Shown: positions 17,122 to 25,774 of the stretch, in pieces
Layout of the letters: each line of letters starts with the position of its first letter
Numbering within the stretch: the first letter of the stretch is position 1
Source: Lentzea sp. NEAU-D7
Lineage (GTDB): Bacteria; Actinomycetota; Actinomycetes; Mycobacteriales; Pseudonocardiaceae
Reading direction: 5' to 3'
Length of the DNA: 64,000 nucleotides
Assembly (NCBI RefSeq): GCF_026242055.1
Contig: NZ_JAPJDL010000002.1
Span: 186,001 to 250,000 of the forward strand
The notes under the pieces: generated by a model
Told to the model about the DNA's origin: nothing
Databases searched by the model: none
Seen by the model: the letters and a program-made list of their open reading frames with translations, nothing else
Made by a program: the position numbers and the translations under genes

Positions 17122-18009
17122 GTGCATTTGCTCACCACCGCGCAACAGGACCGGTTGCGGCACCTTGCCCGCCGCAGCCCGGCGTTCATCGGCATGCGGA
17201 TCGTCGTCCACGAGGACCACGTCGAGGTCAGTCATCCGGAGCAGCTCGAACTCGGCTTCGAGTCGCTGTCGGCGGCCCTGGCCGGCGTTCCGGGTGATCA
17301 GTGGGCGGATCTGGTCGACGAGCACTTCCGGCGGGCCATCGCTCTCGGGACGGCGGACGGTTCCGACCTCGACGGCCCGGCCGACGCCGTGCTCCAGCGC
17401 ACCTACCTGCGCCTGGCCACCTCGGACAGCGGGGTGTCGGAGGTCGCGTCCTACGCCGCCGAGATCACGCCCGGCCTGCTCCAGGTGTTCGCCTTCGACC
17501 GGCCCGACTCCATCGTGGTCATGAAGGACGAGCACGTGCTCCGGCACGGTTACGACCAGCTCTACGACGCCGGCGCGGAGAACCTGGCGGGGGAGCTGCC
17601 GGACGGGTACTTCGAGGCCGACGGCGTCTACTACCTGCAAGGCTCGGACTACGTCGGCTCCCTGGTGCTGATCGTCCCGTGGGTGATCGAGGCCGTGACC
17701 GGGGTGGCCGACGCGCCGCACGGCGCACTGGTCGCGATGCCCGCCCGCGACCAGTTCATCTTCCACGTCATCCGGGACCGCGACACCGCGGGCGTGCTGG
17801 CGGCGCTGGACGAGGTCGGGCGGCTCGCCGCCGAGTGCCACGCGACCAGCGCCTACCAGCTCAGCTCACGGGTGTACTGGTGGCGTCCCCTGCCCGTGGG
17901 CGGGCTCGAAACCGTCGGGCACCACGACGGCGCGGGCATGGCCACCTACTACTCCGACGACTTCGAGGACATGCTCTTCACCGTGGGCCTGGAGTACGGA
18001 ACCGGCTGA
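17122..18009 (+). CDS. Unrecognised cytoplasmic protein
   Basis: A 295-residue protein with no signal peptide or membrane helices, starting at GTG 17122. It shows alternating strands and helices ('VVMKDEHVLRHGYDQLYDAGAENL', 'VALVAMPARDQFIFHVI'-type segments), a faint resemblance to DUF1444/UPF0354-like proteins, but I cannot name the family with confidence. It lies between the terminator of the tailoring operon and the convergent MDMPI-like gene, so it is probably transcribed alone. It is not obviously linked to polysaccharide synthesis. Confidence 0.6.
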   Translation: MHLLTTAQQDRLRHLARRSPAFIGMRIVVHEDHVEVSHPEQLELGFESLSAALAGVPGDQWADLVDEHFRRAIALGTADGSDLDGPADAVLQRTYLRLATSDSGVSEVASYAAEITPGLLQVFAFDRPDSIVVMKDEHVLRHGYDQLYDAGAENLAGELPDGYFEADGVYYLQGSDYVGSLVLIVPWVIEAVTGVADAPHGALVAMPARDQFIFHVIRDRDTAGVLAALDEVGRLAAECHATSAYQLSSRVYWWRPLPVGGLETVGHHDGAGMATYYSDDFEDMLFTVGLEYGTG

Positions 18010-18014
18010 GCCGG

Positions 18015-18797
18015 TCACGCGGGTTCCCAGGCCACGAGCCGGTCGAAGACGCGCAGGTGGTCGCCCTCGCCCTTCAGGTCCTCCGCGGTCTTGCGGCCGT
18101 AGAAGGACAGCACGAGGTCGCTCGCCGTGCCCGTGAACGACGCGTCGGCGGTGCCCGGGACGTCACCGACTCGGGCGCCCTCCGCGTCGAGCGTCACGCG
18201 CCAGGAGCGGCCCTCGGTGGCGTGGTAGTCGACGATCGTGGGCTCGTGCGGCCACGGTGACGTCGTCGCGACGCAGGTCGTCTGGAACTCCTCCACGCCG
18301 TCGAGCGCCACCTCGGCCGGCAGCGGCTGCGGGGCGCCGGTGGTGAGTTGCGCGTCGTAGGTGTGGACCGCGATCTCCTGGAGCTGGTGCCGGGCGGCGG
18401 TACCGGTGGTCCTCGGCGACTGGAAGTCGCTCCACCACGCCCAGCAGCCGCGATCCGGGCCGGACTCCTCCAGCGCTTCCACCAGCAGCCGCGACGACTC
18501 GGTCATCCACGCCACCAGGTCCTCGCGCGGTGCCACGGCCGGGGTGCGGGCCGGGGGAGCGTCGGCCGGGCCCGCGGCGACGATTTCCGCCCACTTGCGG
18601 CGGCCGTCGCCCAGGTGCTGGACGAGGTCGTACAGCGTCCAGCCCGGGCAGGACGGCACCGGTGCGTCGAGGTCGGGAGCGGCGGCGATGGCCGCGCAGA
18701 AGGCGGCGGTCCGCTCCTCGATCAGTCGCAGCAGGTCGGGGAACGGCAGAGTCGTGTGCACGCCGCTGTCTACCACCGAGCCGCGGTGGCGGGACAC
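18015..18797 (-). CDS. Maleylpyruvate-isomerase-fold (MDMPI/DinB-like) protein
   Basis: Up to 260 residues. The N-terminal four-helix region with 'VPSCPGWTLYDLVQHLGDGRRKW' is the mycothiol-dependent maleylpyruvate isomerase N-terminal pattern: the histidine in 'QHLGD' and later 'EIAVHTYDAQL' provide metal ligands. A C-terminal SCP2-like region ends '...GRKTAEDLKGEGD'. Substrates of such actinobacterial proteins are usually unknown. The ATG at 18797 is upstream of the homology; GTG at 18761 is an alternative start. It is convergent with the gene at 17122, with only 5 bp between stops. Confidence 0.75.
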   Translation of the reverse strand: MSRHRGSVVDSGVHTTLPFPDLLRLIEERTAAFCAAIAAAPDLDAPVPSCPGWTLYDLVQHLGDGRRKWAEIVAAGPADAPPARTPAVAPREDLVAWMTESSRLLVEALEESGPDRGCWAWWSDFQSPRTTGTAARHQLQEIAVHTYDAQLTTGAPQPLPAEVALDGVEEFQTTCVATTSPWPHEPTIVDYHATEGRSWRVTLDAEGARVGDVPGTADASFTGTASDLVLSFYGRKTAEDLKGEGDHLRVFDRLVAWEPA

Positions 18798-18871
18798 CGA
18801 TTTAAAGCTGGTCCGTTTTCACCCGAACGAGCCGTTCTATGGAGCTACTTCAACGCTTACGGTCCAAGAGC

Positions 18872-19723
18872 ATGACTGCGATCATCTCCACCGCGTACAG
18901 CCGGGATCTGGGCGACGAACTGCGCAGACTGCGCGAGAACTGCACCAGCTTCGGAGGCCGTGCGATGGCCGCCCAACTGGGGTGGGACCCGAGCAAGGTC
19001 TCGAACATCGAGACCGGCAAGGCCCGCGCCACCGAGGTCGACCTCGCCCAGTACTTCGCGACGTGCGGTAAGGATCTCGACTACCTGCTGGACTTCACCA
19101 GCCGGTACAGGCACGCGTTCGACCTGTACTTCGCCCAGGTGCCGGAGAACCTGCGCACGCTCACCATGGTCGAGAACATGGCAACGAAGATCTTCGCGTA
19201 CGAGATTTTGTCGATCCCAGGGCTTTTGCAGACGGAGGCCTACACGCGTGCACTGTTCACGGCTGCCGACTGCGAGTCACTGGAAGCCATTGAGAAGGGC
19301 GTCGCGGCCCGCATGGACCGGCAAAGCATCTGGCGGCGGCCCTACCGCCCTGATTGCGTCTTCTACGTGCACGAACTCGCGCTGCGGATGCGGGTCGGCG
19401 ACGCGAAGGTCATGGAAGACCAGTACCTGCGCCTTCTCTTCAACGCGCACATCGTGCGAATCGTGCCGGCGAACGCCGTCATCCTCGCGCTGAAGACACC
19501 GCTCACGTTGTTCGAGTTCGGCAAGGCGTCGCCTCTGGCTTACACGGAGACCGATCTGGCCAAGGTGTTCGCGCAGGAGACCTCGGCCATCACGGCGAGC
19601 AGGAAGCTCTTCGAGAGGTTGGATGCCGTAGCGCTGGATGAGGAACAATCTCGGAGCATGCTGGCGACGTACGTCAGCGGACTGCGAGAGGACCCTCATG
19701 ACTGGCGAACGGACCTGGCGTAA
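18872..19723 (+). CDS. XRE-family regulator with DUF5753 ligand-binding region
   Basis: A 283-residue protein. A helix-turn-helix (about 12-60, 'LGDELRRLRENC...MAAQLGWDPSKVSNIETGKARAT') is followed by a DUF5753 domain (about 90-270, 'FAYEILSIPGLLQTEAYTRAL'). This is the common actinomycete HTH_31/DUF5753 type that is almost always paired with a DUF397 protein. ATG 18872 is preferred over 18839 because homology starts there. It overlaps the DUF397 gene by 26 bp. The pair probably acts as a regulator with a small partner, sometimes compared with toxin-antitoxin pairs. Confidence 0.9.
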   Translation: MTAIISTAYSRDLGDELRRLRENCTSFGGRAMAAQLGWDPSKVSNIETGKARATEVDLAQYFATCGKDLDYLLDFTSRYRHAFDLYFAQVPENLRTLTMVENMATKIFAYEILSIPGLLQTEAYTRALFTAADCESLEAIEKGVAARMDRQSIWRRPYRPDCVFYVHELALRMRVGDAKVMEDQYLRLLFNAHIVRIVPANAVILALKTPLTLFEFGKASPLAYTETDLAKVFAQETSAITASRKLFERLDAVALDEEQSRSMLATYVSGLREDPHDWRTDLA

Positions 19724-19874
19724 GAGCTCCTACAGCGGCGCCACGACTGACAGCAACTGCGTCGAGGTTTCCCTGGCCCAGGACGCGTTGGTGCGGGACT
19801 CGAAGAACGCGAGCGGTGACGTCCTCGCGTTCTCCGCCCCTGCCTGGCAGAGCCTGCTCAACTGGCTGGACTGA
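19698..19874 (+). CDS. DUF397 small partner protein
   Basis: A 58-residue DUF397 protein with the family signature 'WRKSSYSGATTDSNCVEVS' and 'VRDSKNASGDVLAFSAPAWQSLL'. The start ATG lies inside the end of the XRE gene. DUF397 proteins bind or modulate their cognate XRE regulator in Streptomyces and relatives. Its last 17 bp overlap the convergent O-antigen ligase/polymerase gene. Confidence 0.9.
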   Translation: MTGERTWRKSSYSGATTDSNCVEVSLAQDALVRDSKNASGDVLAFSAPAWQSLLNWLD

Positions 19875-21186
19875 CCTCGGCCGCCCTGCGTGCGGCGGCC
19901 TCCTGTCTGGCTATGCGCAGCAACGCGCCGGACACGCCGATCAGCATGAACGTCATGCCGGTCGCGACGCTGAACGCGAGCTCGTCGAACGTGGCGGCGC
20001 CCAGCGCGGACGTCAGCATCGCGGCCACCAGGCACATCGCGATGCCGCGCACGCCCTCGTCGCGGGACAGCGCGCGGGCCCGCAGCGCCGCGAATATGGC
20101 GCCGAGGAACAGCAGCACGAAGGCGATCAGCCCCAGGTAGCCGTTCTCGATCATCGTCAGCAGGTACTGGTTGTCGAGGATCGTGTACTTCGAGGGCAGG
20201 AAGGTGCCGAAGCCCCTGCCCAGCCACGGGTGTTTGGCGATCTCCAGCCAGGCGCCGTCGTAGTCCTTCGTGCGGCCCTGGAACGACGGGTCGTCCTCGA
20301 TGTTGGAGAACATCGAGGTCACGGTGCCGAACAGGCCCGGCACGACGATGGACGCGCCGCCCAGGAACACCGCGCCGACGCCGAGCAGCGGCAGGCCCCG
20401 TTCGCGGGGCAGCAGGATCGCCATCACGATGCCCGTCACCACCAGGCCGATGATCGCCGTGCGGGACAGCGACAGGATCGCCATCAGCGCGAGCAGCGAC
20501 AGGGCGGTCCACCAGCGGCCCACGGGCTCGCCGCGGTCCTTCGCCTGGAACACGAAGTGCGCGGCGAACGGCACGCCCAGCACGCACACCAGACCGAACT
20601 CGATCGGGTGGTTCACGGTGCCGGCCGGGCGGAAGAAGATCGACCGCGACTCCAGCGCCGAGTAGCCGTTGTCCTGCACGCGCAGGCCCGGCAGCGTGAT
20701 GTAGGACGCTAGGTCGAGGCCCAGGCCGAACTGGAACAGGCCGACGAACGCGCTGACCGTCAGGCAGCCCACCATCACCCGCAGCGCGCGGCTCAGCCTC
20801 TCGCCGCTGCGCACGGCGTCGCACACGAAGACCGCGAGCGCCGCCATCGACACGATCCGGATGAGCGCCGAGTCCGACACCGACAGCTCGTCGATCGGCA
20901 GGTAGCGCCGCGTCGCGAGGGCGTACGTCGTCAGGTGCAGGATCACGTAGATCGCGAGGATCGTGCGGACGGCGTTGCGGCCCTTGGCCATGCCCAGGTG
21001 GTCGACGAGGTGGGCGGCGAACCACACCACCGCGAGGCACATCGCCACGAACAACGCCGGGGGCAGCGTGATCGGGACGAACGCGATCGTGAACCTGGCC
21101 GGGACGACGAGCAGCGCCACCATGTAGAAGATGAGCAGAGTGGCGCCGTCGGCTCGCTGGGCGGTCAGTCGTCTTTCGTCGGCCAT
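19858..21186 (-). CDS. O-antigen ligase/polymerase (Wzy/WaaL-type) membrane protein
   Basis: A 442-residue protein with about 11-12 hydrophobic helices and a large periplasmic-side loop ('FSNIEDDPSFQGRTKDYDGAWLEIAKHPWLGRGFGTF...DNQYLLTMIENGYLG'). The R-x-x-x-W...P-W-x-G-x-G-x-G pattern and the 'HN/DNxYL' motif are those of the Wzy_C/O-antigen ligase family. It probably polymerises or ligates lipid-linked repeat units outside the membrane. It overlaps the Wzz-like gene upstream by 22 bp. Confidence 0.85.
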   Translation of the reverse strand: MADERRLTAQRADGATLLIFYMVALLVVPARFTIAFVPITLPPALFVAMCLAVVWFAAHLVDHLGMAKGRNAVRTILAIYVILHLTTYALATRRYLPIDELSVSDSALIRIVSMAALAVFVCDAVRSGERLSRALRVMVGCLTVSAFVGLFQFGLGLDLASYITLPGLRVQDNGYSALESRSIFFRPAGTVNHPIEFGLVCVLGVPFAAHFVFQAKDRGEPVGRWWTALSLLALMAILSLSRTAIIGLVVTGIVMAILLPRERGLPLLGVGAVFLGGASIVVPGLFGTVTSMFSNIEDDPSFQGRTKDYDGAWLEIAKHPWLGRGFGTFLPSKYTILDNQYLLTMIENGYLGLIAFVLLFLGAIFAALRARALSRDEGVRGIAMCLVAAMLTSALGAATFDELAFSVATGMTFMLIGVSGALLRIARQEAAARRAAEVSPAS

Positions 21187-22016
21187 GCCGGGTTCGGGGG
21201 CTTGGGGGCGGCGATGATGACGGTCTTCTGATGCGCGTTCGGCACACCGGGGGGCGCGGGCCGCTGCGGCACGCCCCCGTTGCCGTTGGCCGGCGGGTTC
21301 GGCCGGACCGGGGGAACGGGGGCCGGCGTGGTGTCCTTCTCGGACGGTGCCGGGTCCTTCGCGTCCTTGTCCTTGCCGTCCTTGCGGCGCTTGGCCTTCA
21401 GCATGATCGAGTCGGCGGCGAACGTGGAGGCGAGGGTCAGCAGCAGCAACACGACGGTCGCCGCGCCGACGTACCGGACCTTGCCGCCGATCTTGGCCGA
21501 GGCCGTCGTCGGCTTCACCAGGACCTGCGCGGTGATGAACGTCTGCTCGGGCGCGCTCAACGCCTTCTGCTGCGCCGCGAGCTCCGCCACGGTCTTCTCG
21601 AGCACCTTGCCGACGAGGCCTTCGGCCGCCTCGGCCGAGTCGGCCTCGGTCGTGATGAACAGCAGCGGGCCGCCGACGGGACCGGTGTTGGCGGTGTAGA
21701 CGGCCGTGGAGTTCTCACCCGCCAGCTCCTCCGCCGTCTTCGGGTCGCCGAGGATCTGGGTGAGGATCTGCGCGGTGGTGGTGAGGCTGCCGTCGAACTG
21801 CAACAGCGGGTTGACCCTGACGACGTCCTCGGGCTTGGTCTTCTCCGAGTACCGGCCGCCGGCCGCGGGGGAGGTGAGGACCAGCACGCCGCTCGACTCG
21901 TACCGCGTGGGGACGGTGATGTAGACGGAGAGCGCGAGGACACCGGTGAGCAGCACTGCGGGAAGGGCGATGTACCACCGCCGCCGCAGCACTCGTACGG
22001 TTCCCCAGAAGTCCAT
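21165..22016 (-). CDS. Wzz-like polysaccharide chain-length/export protein with Pro-rich tail
   Basis: A 283-residue protein. TM1 (about 15-38) follows 'MDFWGTVRVLRRRWYIALPA', the standard opening of Wzz/CapA-type proteins; TM2 is near 190-210. The extracytoplasmic loop lies between them. The cytoplasmic tail (about 215-283) is lysine- then proline-rich ('PVPPVRPNPPANGNGG') and has no Walker motifs, so there is no fused tyrosine kinase. ATG 22016 is chosen because upstream sequence lacks homology. It probably sets chain length together with the overlapping polymerase gene. Confidence 0.8.
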   Translation of the reverse strand: MDFWGTVRVLRRRWYIALPAVLLTGVLALSVYITVPTRYESSGVLVLTSPAAGGRYSEKTKPEDVVRVNPLLQFDGSLTTTAQILTQILGDPKTAEELAGENSTAVYTANTGPVGGPLLFITTEADSAEAAEGLVGKVLEKTVAELAAQQKALSAPEQTFITAQVLVKPTTASAKIGGKVRYVGAATVVLLLLTLASTFAADSIMLKAKRRKDGKDKDAKDPAPSEKDTTPAPVPPVRPNPPANGNGGVPQRPAPPGVPNAHQKTVIIAAPKPPNPAWPTKDD

Positions 22017-22153
22017 CAAAATCCCCGATCCGCGGCTCGGTCTTGCGAACGCAATGTTCGTAGGGTATCGCCTGCTTTGAAAATCGGGGTGAGCTGCCAA
22101 CTGTTACAGGCCGTAGCTGACGAGCGATGAAGGAGAGGAAACCAGGAGGCAGC
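22017..22153. promoter_or_regulatory. Divergent promoter region with inverted repeats
   Basis: A 137-bp region between the divergent Wzz-like and TolB-like genes. CGAAC-gcaat-GTTCG (22046-22060) is a perfect small palindrome. CCCCGAT near 22023 and ATCGGGG near 22084 form a wider inverted repeat. They are candidate operators for both directions; the regulator is unknown. Confidence 0.35.
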
Positions 22154-23119
22154 ATGCGTGCAGGACGACTGACCGTGACCATCGCGGCCATTCTCGTGGT
22201 CATCGGTGGGACAACGGCTTACGTCGTCACGGCGGCCACCGACGCGAACCGGCCGGCGGGCGCCGAACAGGTGTCCCAGGCCAAGACCGGCGATCTTCTC
22301 TTCGTCGATCTCGCGGGTGGTCAGCACCGGGTCGAGAAGCTCGCCGGTGGCGGCTCCCGCACCCCGACGGAGCAGGTCTGCCAGCGGTTCTACGTCGCCG
22401 GTGGCACGAGCGTGTGCCTGAAGCTGTCCGGTCCCGGCCCGACCTACTCGGCCGAGGTGAGCCGCGGCGGCAAGCCGGTCAGGACCATTCCGCTGCCCGG
22501 CATCCCGAGCCGCGCGAAGGTCTCGCAGTCCGGGAACGTGGTGTCCTGGACGAGTTTCGTCACCGGCGACTCGTACTCGGTGCCCGGCGGCTTCTCCACC
22601 CGCACCGGTTTCCACGACCTGCGCACGGGCGAGACGGTCGAGTCGCTCGAACACTTCGCCGCCACTGTGGAGGGTGCCGCGCACACGGCCAGTGACGTCA
22701 ACTACTGGGGCCTGACCGTCGCCTCCGACGACAGGACCTTCTACGCGACGCTCGCCAGCGGCGGTTTCACCTGGCTGGTCAAGGGCGACCTGGTGACCAA
22801 GTCCGTGACGACGTTGCGACGCGACGCGGAATGCCCGTCGCTCTCGCCGGACGGCACGAAGGTCGCGTACAAGAAGCGCATCGGCCGCCTCGGGCCGTGG
22901 GACCTCGCGGTGCTGGACCTCGCGACCGGAACGGAGACGCGGCTGCCCGGCACGGCGGGCGTCGACGACCAGGCGACCTGGCTCACCACCGGCGAGCTCG
23001 CGTTCGCCGCGGTGCCCAAGGACGCCAAGCTCCCGGCCGTTCACGTGGTGCCCGCCGACGGCGCGCAGCCCGCGCGGGTGCTGATCCCGGACGCCACCTC
23101 GCCGTCCCCCGTGATGTGA
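22154..23119 (+). CDS. Membrane-anchored TolB/WD40-like beta-propeller protein
   Basis: 321 residues from ATG 22154, which has an AGGAGG ribosome site 5 bp upstream (an earlier in-frame ATG at 22127 lacks one). An N-terminal hydrophobic segment (about 5-28) is a signal peptide or anchor. The rest is strand-rich with TolB-like repeats ('CPSLSPDGTKVAYKKRIGRLGPWDLAVLDLATGTETRLPG', 'DDQATWLTTGELAFAAV'). It probably folds as a beta-propeller outside the membrane. Its role next to the polymerase and Wzz-like genes is not known. Confidence 0.75.
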   Translation: MRAGRLTVTIAAILVVIGGTTAYVVTAATDANRPAGAEQVSQAKTGDLLFVDLAGGQHRVEKLAGGGSRTPTEQVCQRFYVAGGTSVCLKLSGPGPTYSAEVSRGGKPVRTIPLPGIPSRAKVSQSGNVVSWTSFVTGDSYSVPGGFSTRTGFHDLRTGETVESLEHFAATVEGAAHTASDVNYWGLTVASDDRTFYATLASGGFTWLVKGDLVTKSVTTLRRDAECPSLSPDGTKVAYKKRIGRLGPWDLAVLDLATGTETRLPGTAGVDDQATWLTTGELAFAAVPKDAKLPAVHVVPADGAQPARVLIPDATSPSPVM

Positions 23120-23135
23120 GGAACGCTCGCGCGGC

Positions 23136-24329
23136 TCATGCGGCGAGTTCGCGGCGGAGCACCTTTTCCAGCTCATGTCCTGCCGCATCCCAAGAACGTC
23201 CCTCCACACTGGACGCGGCCGCACGGGCGACCGCGTCGAAGTCCGGCGTTGTGACCACTTCGGACAGTGCACGCGCCAGTGAGTGCGGGGTGGGCGTCGC
23301 GTACCGGACGTGGTCGTTGTCCAGGACTACGCGGTTGAAGTGCGCATCGTTCACCACGGGGATGCATCCGGCCGCGAGCATCTCGTGCGGCACGAGCGAC
23401 ACGTTGGTCATCGACAGCGACAACCCGGCGAAGCAGCGGTTGTAGATGGCGTTCAGGTCGTCCGGCGTGACCAGGCCGTGGTCGAGGAACTGCGGGCCGA
23501 GGTCGCCGATCTTCTCGCCGTAGACGTGGATCTTGACGTCGGGGTGCTCCTCGGCGAAGACCTCGAGCGCGAGCACACCCAGCTCGAACGCGCGCCGCGG
23601 TGCCTTGCGCCGCGCGTAGAAGACGATGCCGTCGCGCTTCTCGTCGCCGAGCCGGTACCTGTCGGCGTCGCAGCCGAAGTCGAAGTGGTCGGCCGGCATG
23701 CCGTGCTCGTCGCGGACCTTGTCGGCGAGGAACCGGCCGGCGGTGAAGCCGTGCATGCCCATCCGGTAGGTGTTCTCCGCCAGCGCGTAGAGGCCTCCGG
23801 ACGGGTAGAACCACGGTTCGTAGTCCTGCACGAGGTAGAACCTCTTTCCCGCGCACGGGTCGTTGAACGCCGGGTACGCGGTGATCCAGGCGGTCGCGAA
23901 CACCGCGTGGGCGTCCGCCATCCCGTCCGTCACGTCGTGGATCGAGCCCTTGAAGAACGGGAATGCCGCGCGGATGCCGGGTTCGAGGTCGGTGACCGCG
24001 TTGCCGAACGTGTCGTACAGGTAGAGCCTGCACTCGTGCCCGAGCGACTCGAGGTGCCGGATGAGCCGGAACATCGTGGTGTGGCCGCCGGATCCCTTCG
24101 ACGGGGGAGTGGTGACCCAGTTGACGACGAGCTTGCCGTCCTGGGGGATCGGCGGGATCACCACGGGCCTGCGGGTCTCGACGTCGGCCCTGCGGACGTC
24201 GTCGAGCCGCACGGGCAGTTCCTCGCCCTCGGCGCCGAGCCTGCGGGTCGCGGCGGTCAGCAGCCGGACGCCGAGCTGCTTGGCGCCCTGCTCGCGGACG
24301 ATCTTCGTGACCTGCCTCAGTCGTCTCAC
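23136..24329 (-). CDS. WsaF-type glycosyltransferase
   Basis: A 397-residue protein. After an N-terminal helical region it carries 'KLVVNWVTTPPSKGSGGHTTMFRLIRHLESLGHECRLYLYD', and later 'CFAGLSLSMTNVSLVPHEMLAAGCIPVV', both typical of WsaF-like rhamnosyltransferases (GT4-like, GT-B fold). It probably adds a deoxyhexose to the lipid-linked repeat unit. The GTG start at 24329 overlaps the flippase stop (GTGA). The reading frame is open much further upstream, but that part is only antisense/alternate-frame sequence of the flippase and GT2 genes. Confidence 0.85.
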   Translation of the reverse strand: MRRLRQVTKIVREQGAKQLGVRLLTAATRRLGAEGEELPVRLDDVRRADVETRRPVVIPPIPQDGKLVVNWVTTPPSKGSGGHTTMFRLIRHLESLGHECRLYLYDTFGNAVTDLEPGIRAAFPFFKGSIHDVTDGMADAHAVFATAWITAYPAFNDPCAGKRFYLVQDYEPWFYPSGGLYALAENTYRMGMHGFTAGRFLADKVRDEHGMPADHFDFGCDADRYRLGDEKRDGIVFYARRKAPRRAFELGVLALEVFAEEHPDVKIHVYGEKIGDLGPQFLDHGLVTPDDLNAIYNRCFAGLSLSMTNVSLVPHEMLAAGCIPVVNDAHFNRVVLDNDHVRYATPTPHSLARALSEVVTTPDFDAVARAAASSVEGRSWDAAGHELEKVLRRELAA

Positions 24330-25774
24330 GCGCTCGCCCTCTTCTTCAGCACCGCAAGGATTTCGTGTCGCATCGGGAACACCACGAGCGCGTAGGCGAG
24401 GCAGGACAGCGTGCCGCCGGCGAGGATCTGCAGCACCTGGCTGTCGACCGCGTTCCGGACCGCGAGCACGACGGCGACCATCAGCACACCGCCGAGGAAC
24501 GGCCGGAGCAGGCGCGTGCCGAGTGCCCCGGCGCGGATGCCGTAGGGCTTGAAGGTGATCAGGTACGCGGGCGTGATGACCAGCACCGCGACGACCACGT
24601 GCGCCGCCGCGACGCCCCGGATCCCGTCGAGGTGCGCGCCCAGCGCCAGCAGCGGCACCAGCGCGCCCAGCCAGACCAGGTGGATCACGAGGATCGCTCG
24701 CGACCGGCCCGCCGAGGCGAGGAAGTCGTAGCCCAGTTCGAGGGCGACCCGGACCGCGCCGAGCAGCACCAGCAACGCCAGCGCGGCCGCCGCGGGAGCC
24801 CAGCGCTCGCCGTAGACGACGCGGATGAGCGGCTCGGCCAGGGCGGCCAGGAGCACGCACGCGGGGACCGTGACGAGCGCCAGGAGTCCGAGCGCACGTC
24901 CGAACGACTTCTGGAACAGCTCGGGATCCTCGCGCACCTTGGAGAACGCGGCCAGCGACACGCTCCTCACCGGGGCGCTGAACGCCGCCACCGGCCAGCT
25001 CGCGAGGTTGAACGCCAGCAGGTAGAAACCCAGCGGGACGGTGCCGAGCATCGCGCCGACGACGATGTAGTCGACGTTCATCACACCGAAGATCAGCAGG
25101 CTCGACCCCGCGAGCGGCAGCCCGAACGCGAGCAGCTCCCTCGCCTGGGCGGGATTCCAGCCCGGCCGGAACCTGTCCTTGGTGAGCCAGAACATGATGA
25201 CCGCGGCGGAGAGGTTCTGCGCGATCCGCTGCCACGCGAGGCTCCACGCGCCGAAACCCATGAACGCCAGCACGACCGCGACGGCCGTGCCGCACACGAA
25301 GGCGGCGGTGTCGGCGTAGAACTTGTGGTCCTGCCGGAAGTTCCGCTGCATCATGGCGCCCGGCACGGCGGTCGCGCCCGCGATGATCAGGGCGATCGAC
25401 ATGAGCTGGATGACGCCGGTGGCCTCGGGCGCGTCCATGGCATTGGAGAACCAGGGCGCGCCGACCGCGCAGATCAACGCCAGCAGCGTGCCGGACGCGA
25501 GCGACAGCGTCGTGACGGTCGGCGCCATCTCGTCGATCGAGCCGTTGTGGCGGACCAGCGCGGCGCTGACGCCGAGCTCGGAGACGCTCAGCACGATGTT
25601 GAGCACGACCAGGGCGACCGCGAACACACCGAACTGCTCGGGTGCGATCAGGCGGGCCAGCAGGATGCTGATGCCGACCGCGGAGAGGCGTTGCAGCAGC
25701 GAGTTGATCGCGCTCCACCGGATCGCGGAGGAGACCTTGCCCTCCAGCTGACCCGTGTCCTCCTGCGTCGTCAC
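24326..25774 (-). CDS. Wzx-type polysaccharide flippase (MOP superfamily)
   Basis: A 482-residue integral membrane protein with about 12-14 helices. It starts with the short family pattern 'VSSAIRWSAINSLLQRLSAVGISILLARLIAPEQFGVFAVALVVLNI', which is characteristic of lipopolysaccharide/exopolysaccharide flippases. It would move undecaprenyl-linked repeat units across the membrane. The GTG start at 25774 overlaps the stop of the upstream GT2 gene (GTGA), and its stop overlaps the WsaF-type gene, so the three are translationally coupled. Confidence 0.9.
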   Translation of the reverse strand: MTTQEDTGQLEGKVSSAIRWSAINSLLQRLSAVGISILLARLIAPEQFGVFAVALVVLNIVLSVSELGVSAALVRHNGSIDEMAPTVTTLSLASGTLLALICAVGAPWFSNAMDAPEATGVIQLMSIALIIAGATAVPGAMMQRNFRQDHKFYADTAAFVCGTAVAVVLAFMGFGAWSLAWQRIAQNLSAAVIMFWLTKDRFRPGWNPAQARELLAFGLPLAGSSLLIFGVMNVDYIVVGAMLGTVPLGFYLLAFNLASWPVAAFSAPVRSVSLAAFSKVREDPELFQKSFGRALGLLALVTVPACVLLAALAEPLIRVVYGERWAPAAAALALLVLLGAVRVALELGYDFLASAGRSRAILVIHLVWLGALVPLLALGAHLDGIRGVAAAHVVVAVLVITPAYLITFKPYGIRAGALGTRLLRPFLGGVLMVAVVLAVRNAVDSQVLQILAGGTLSCLAYALVVFPMRHEILAVLKKRASA

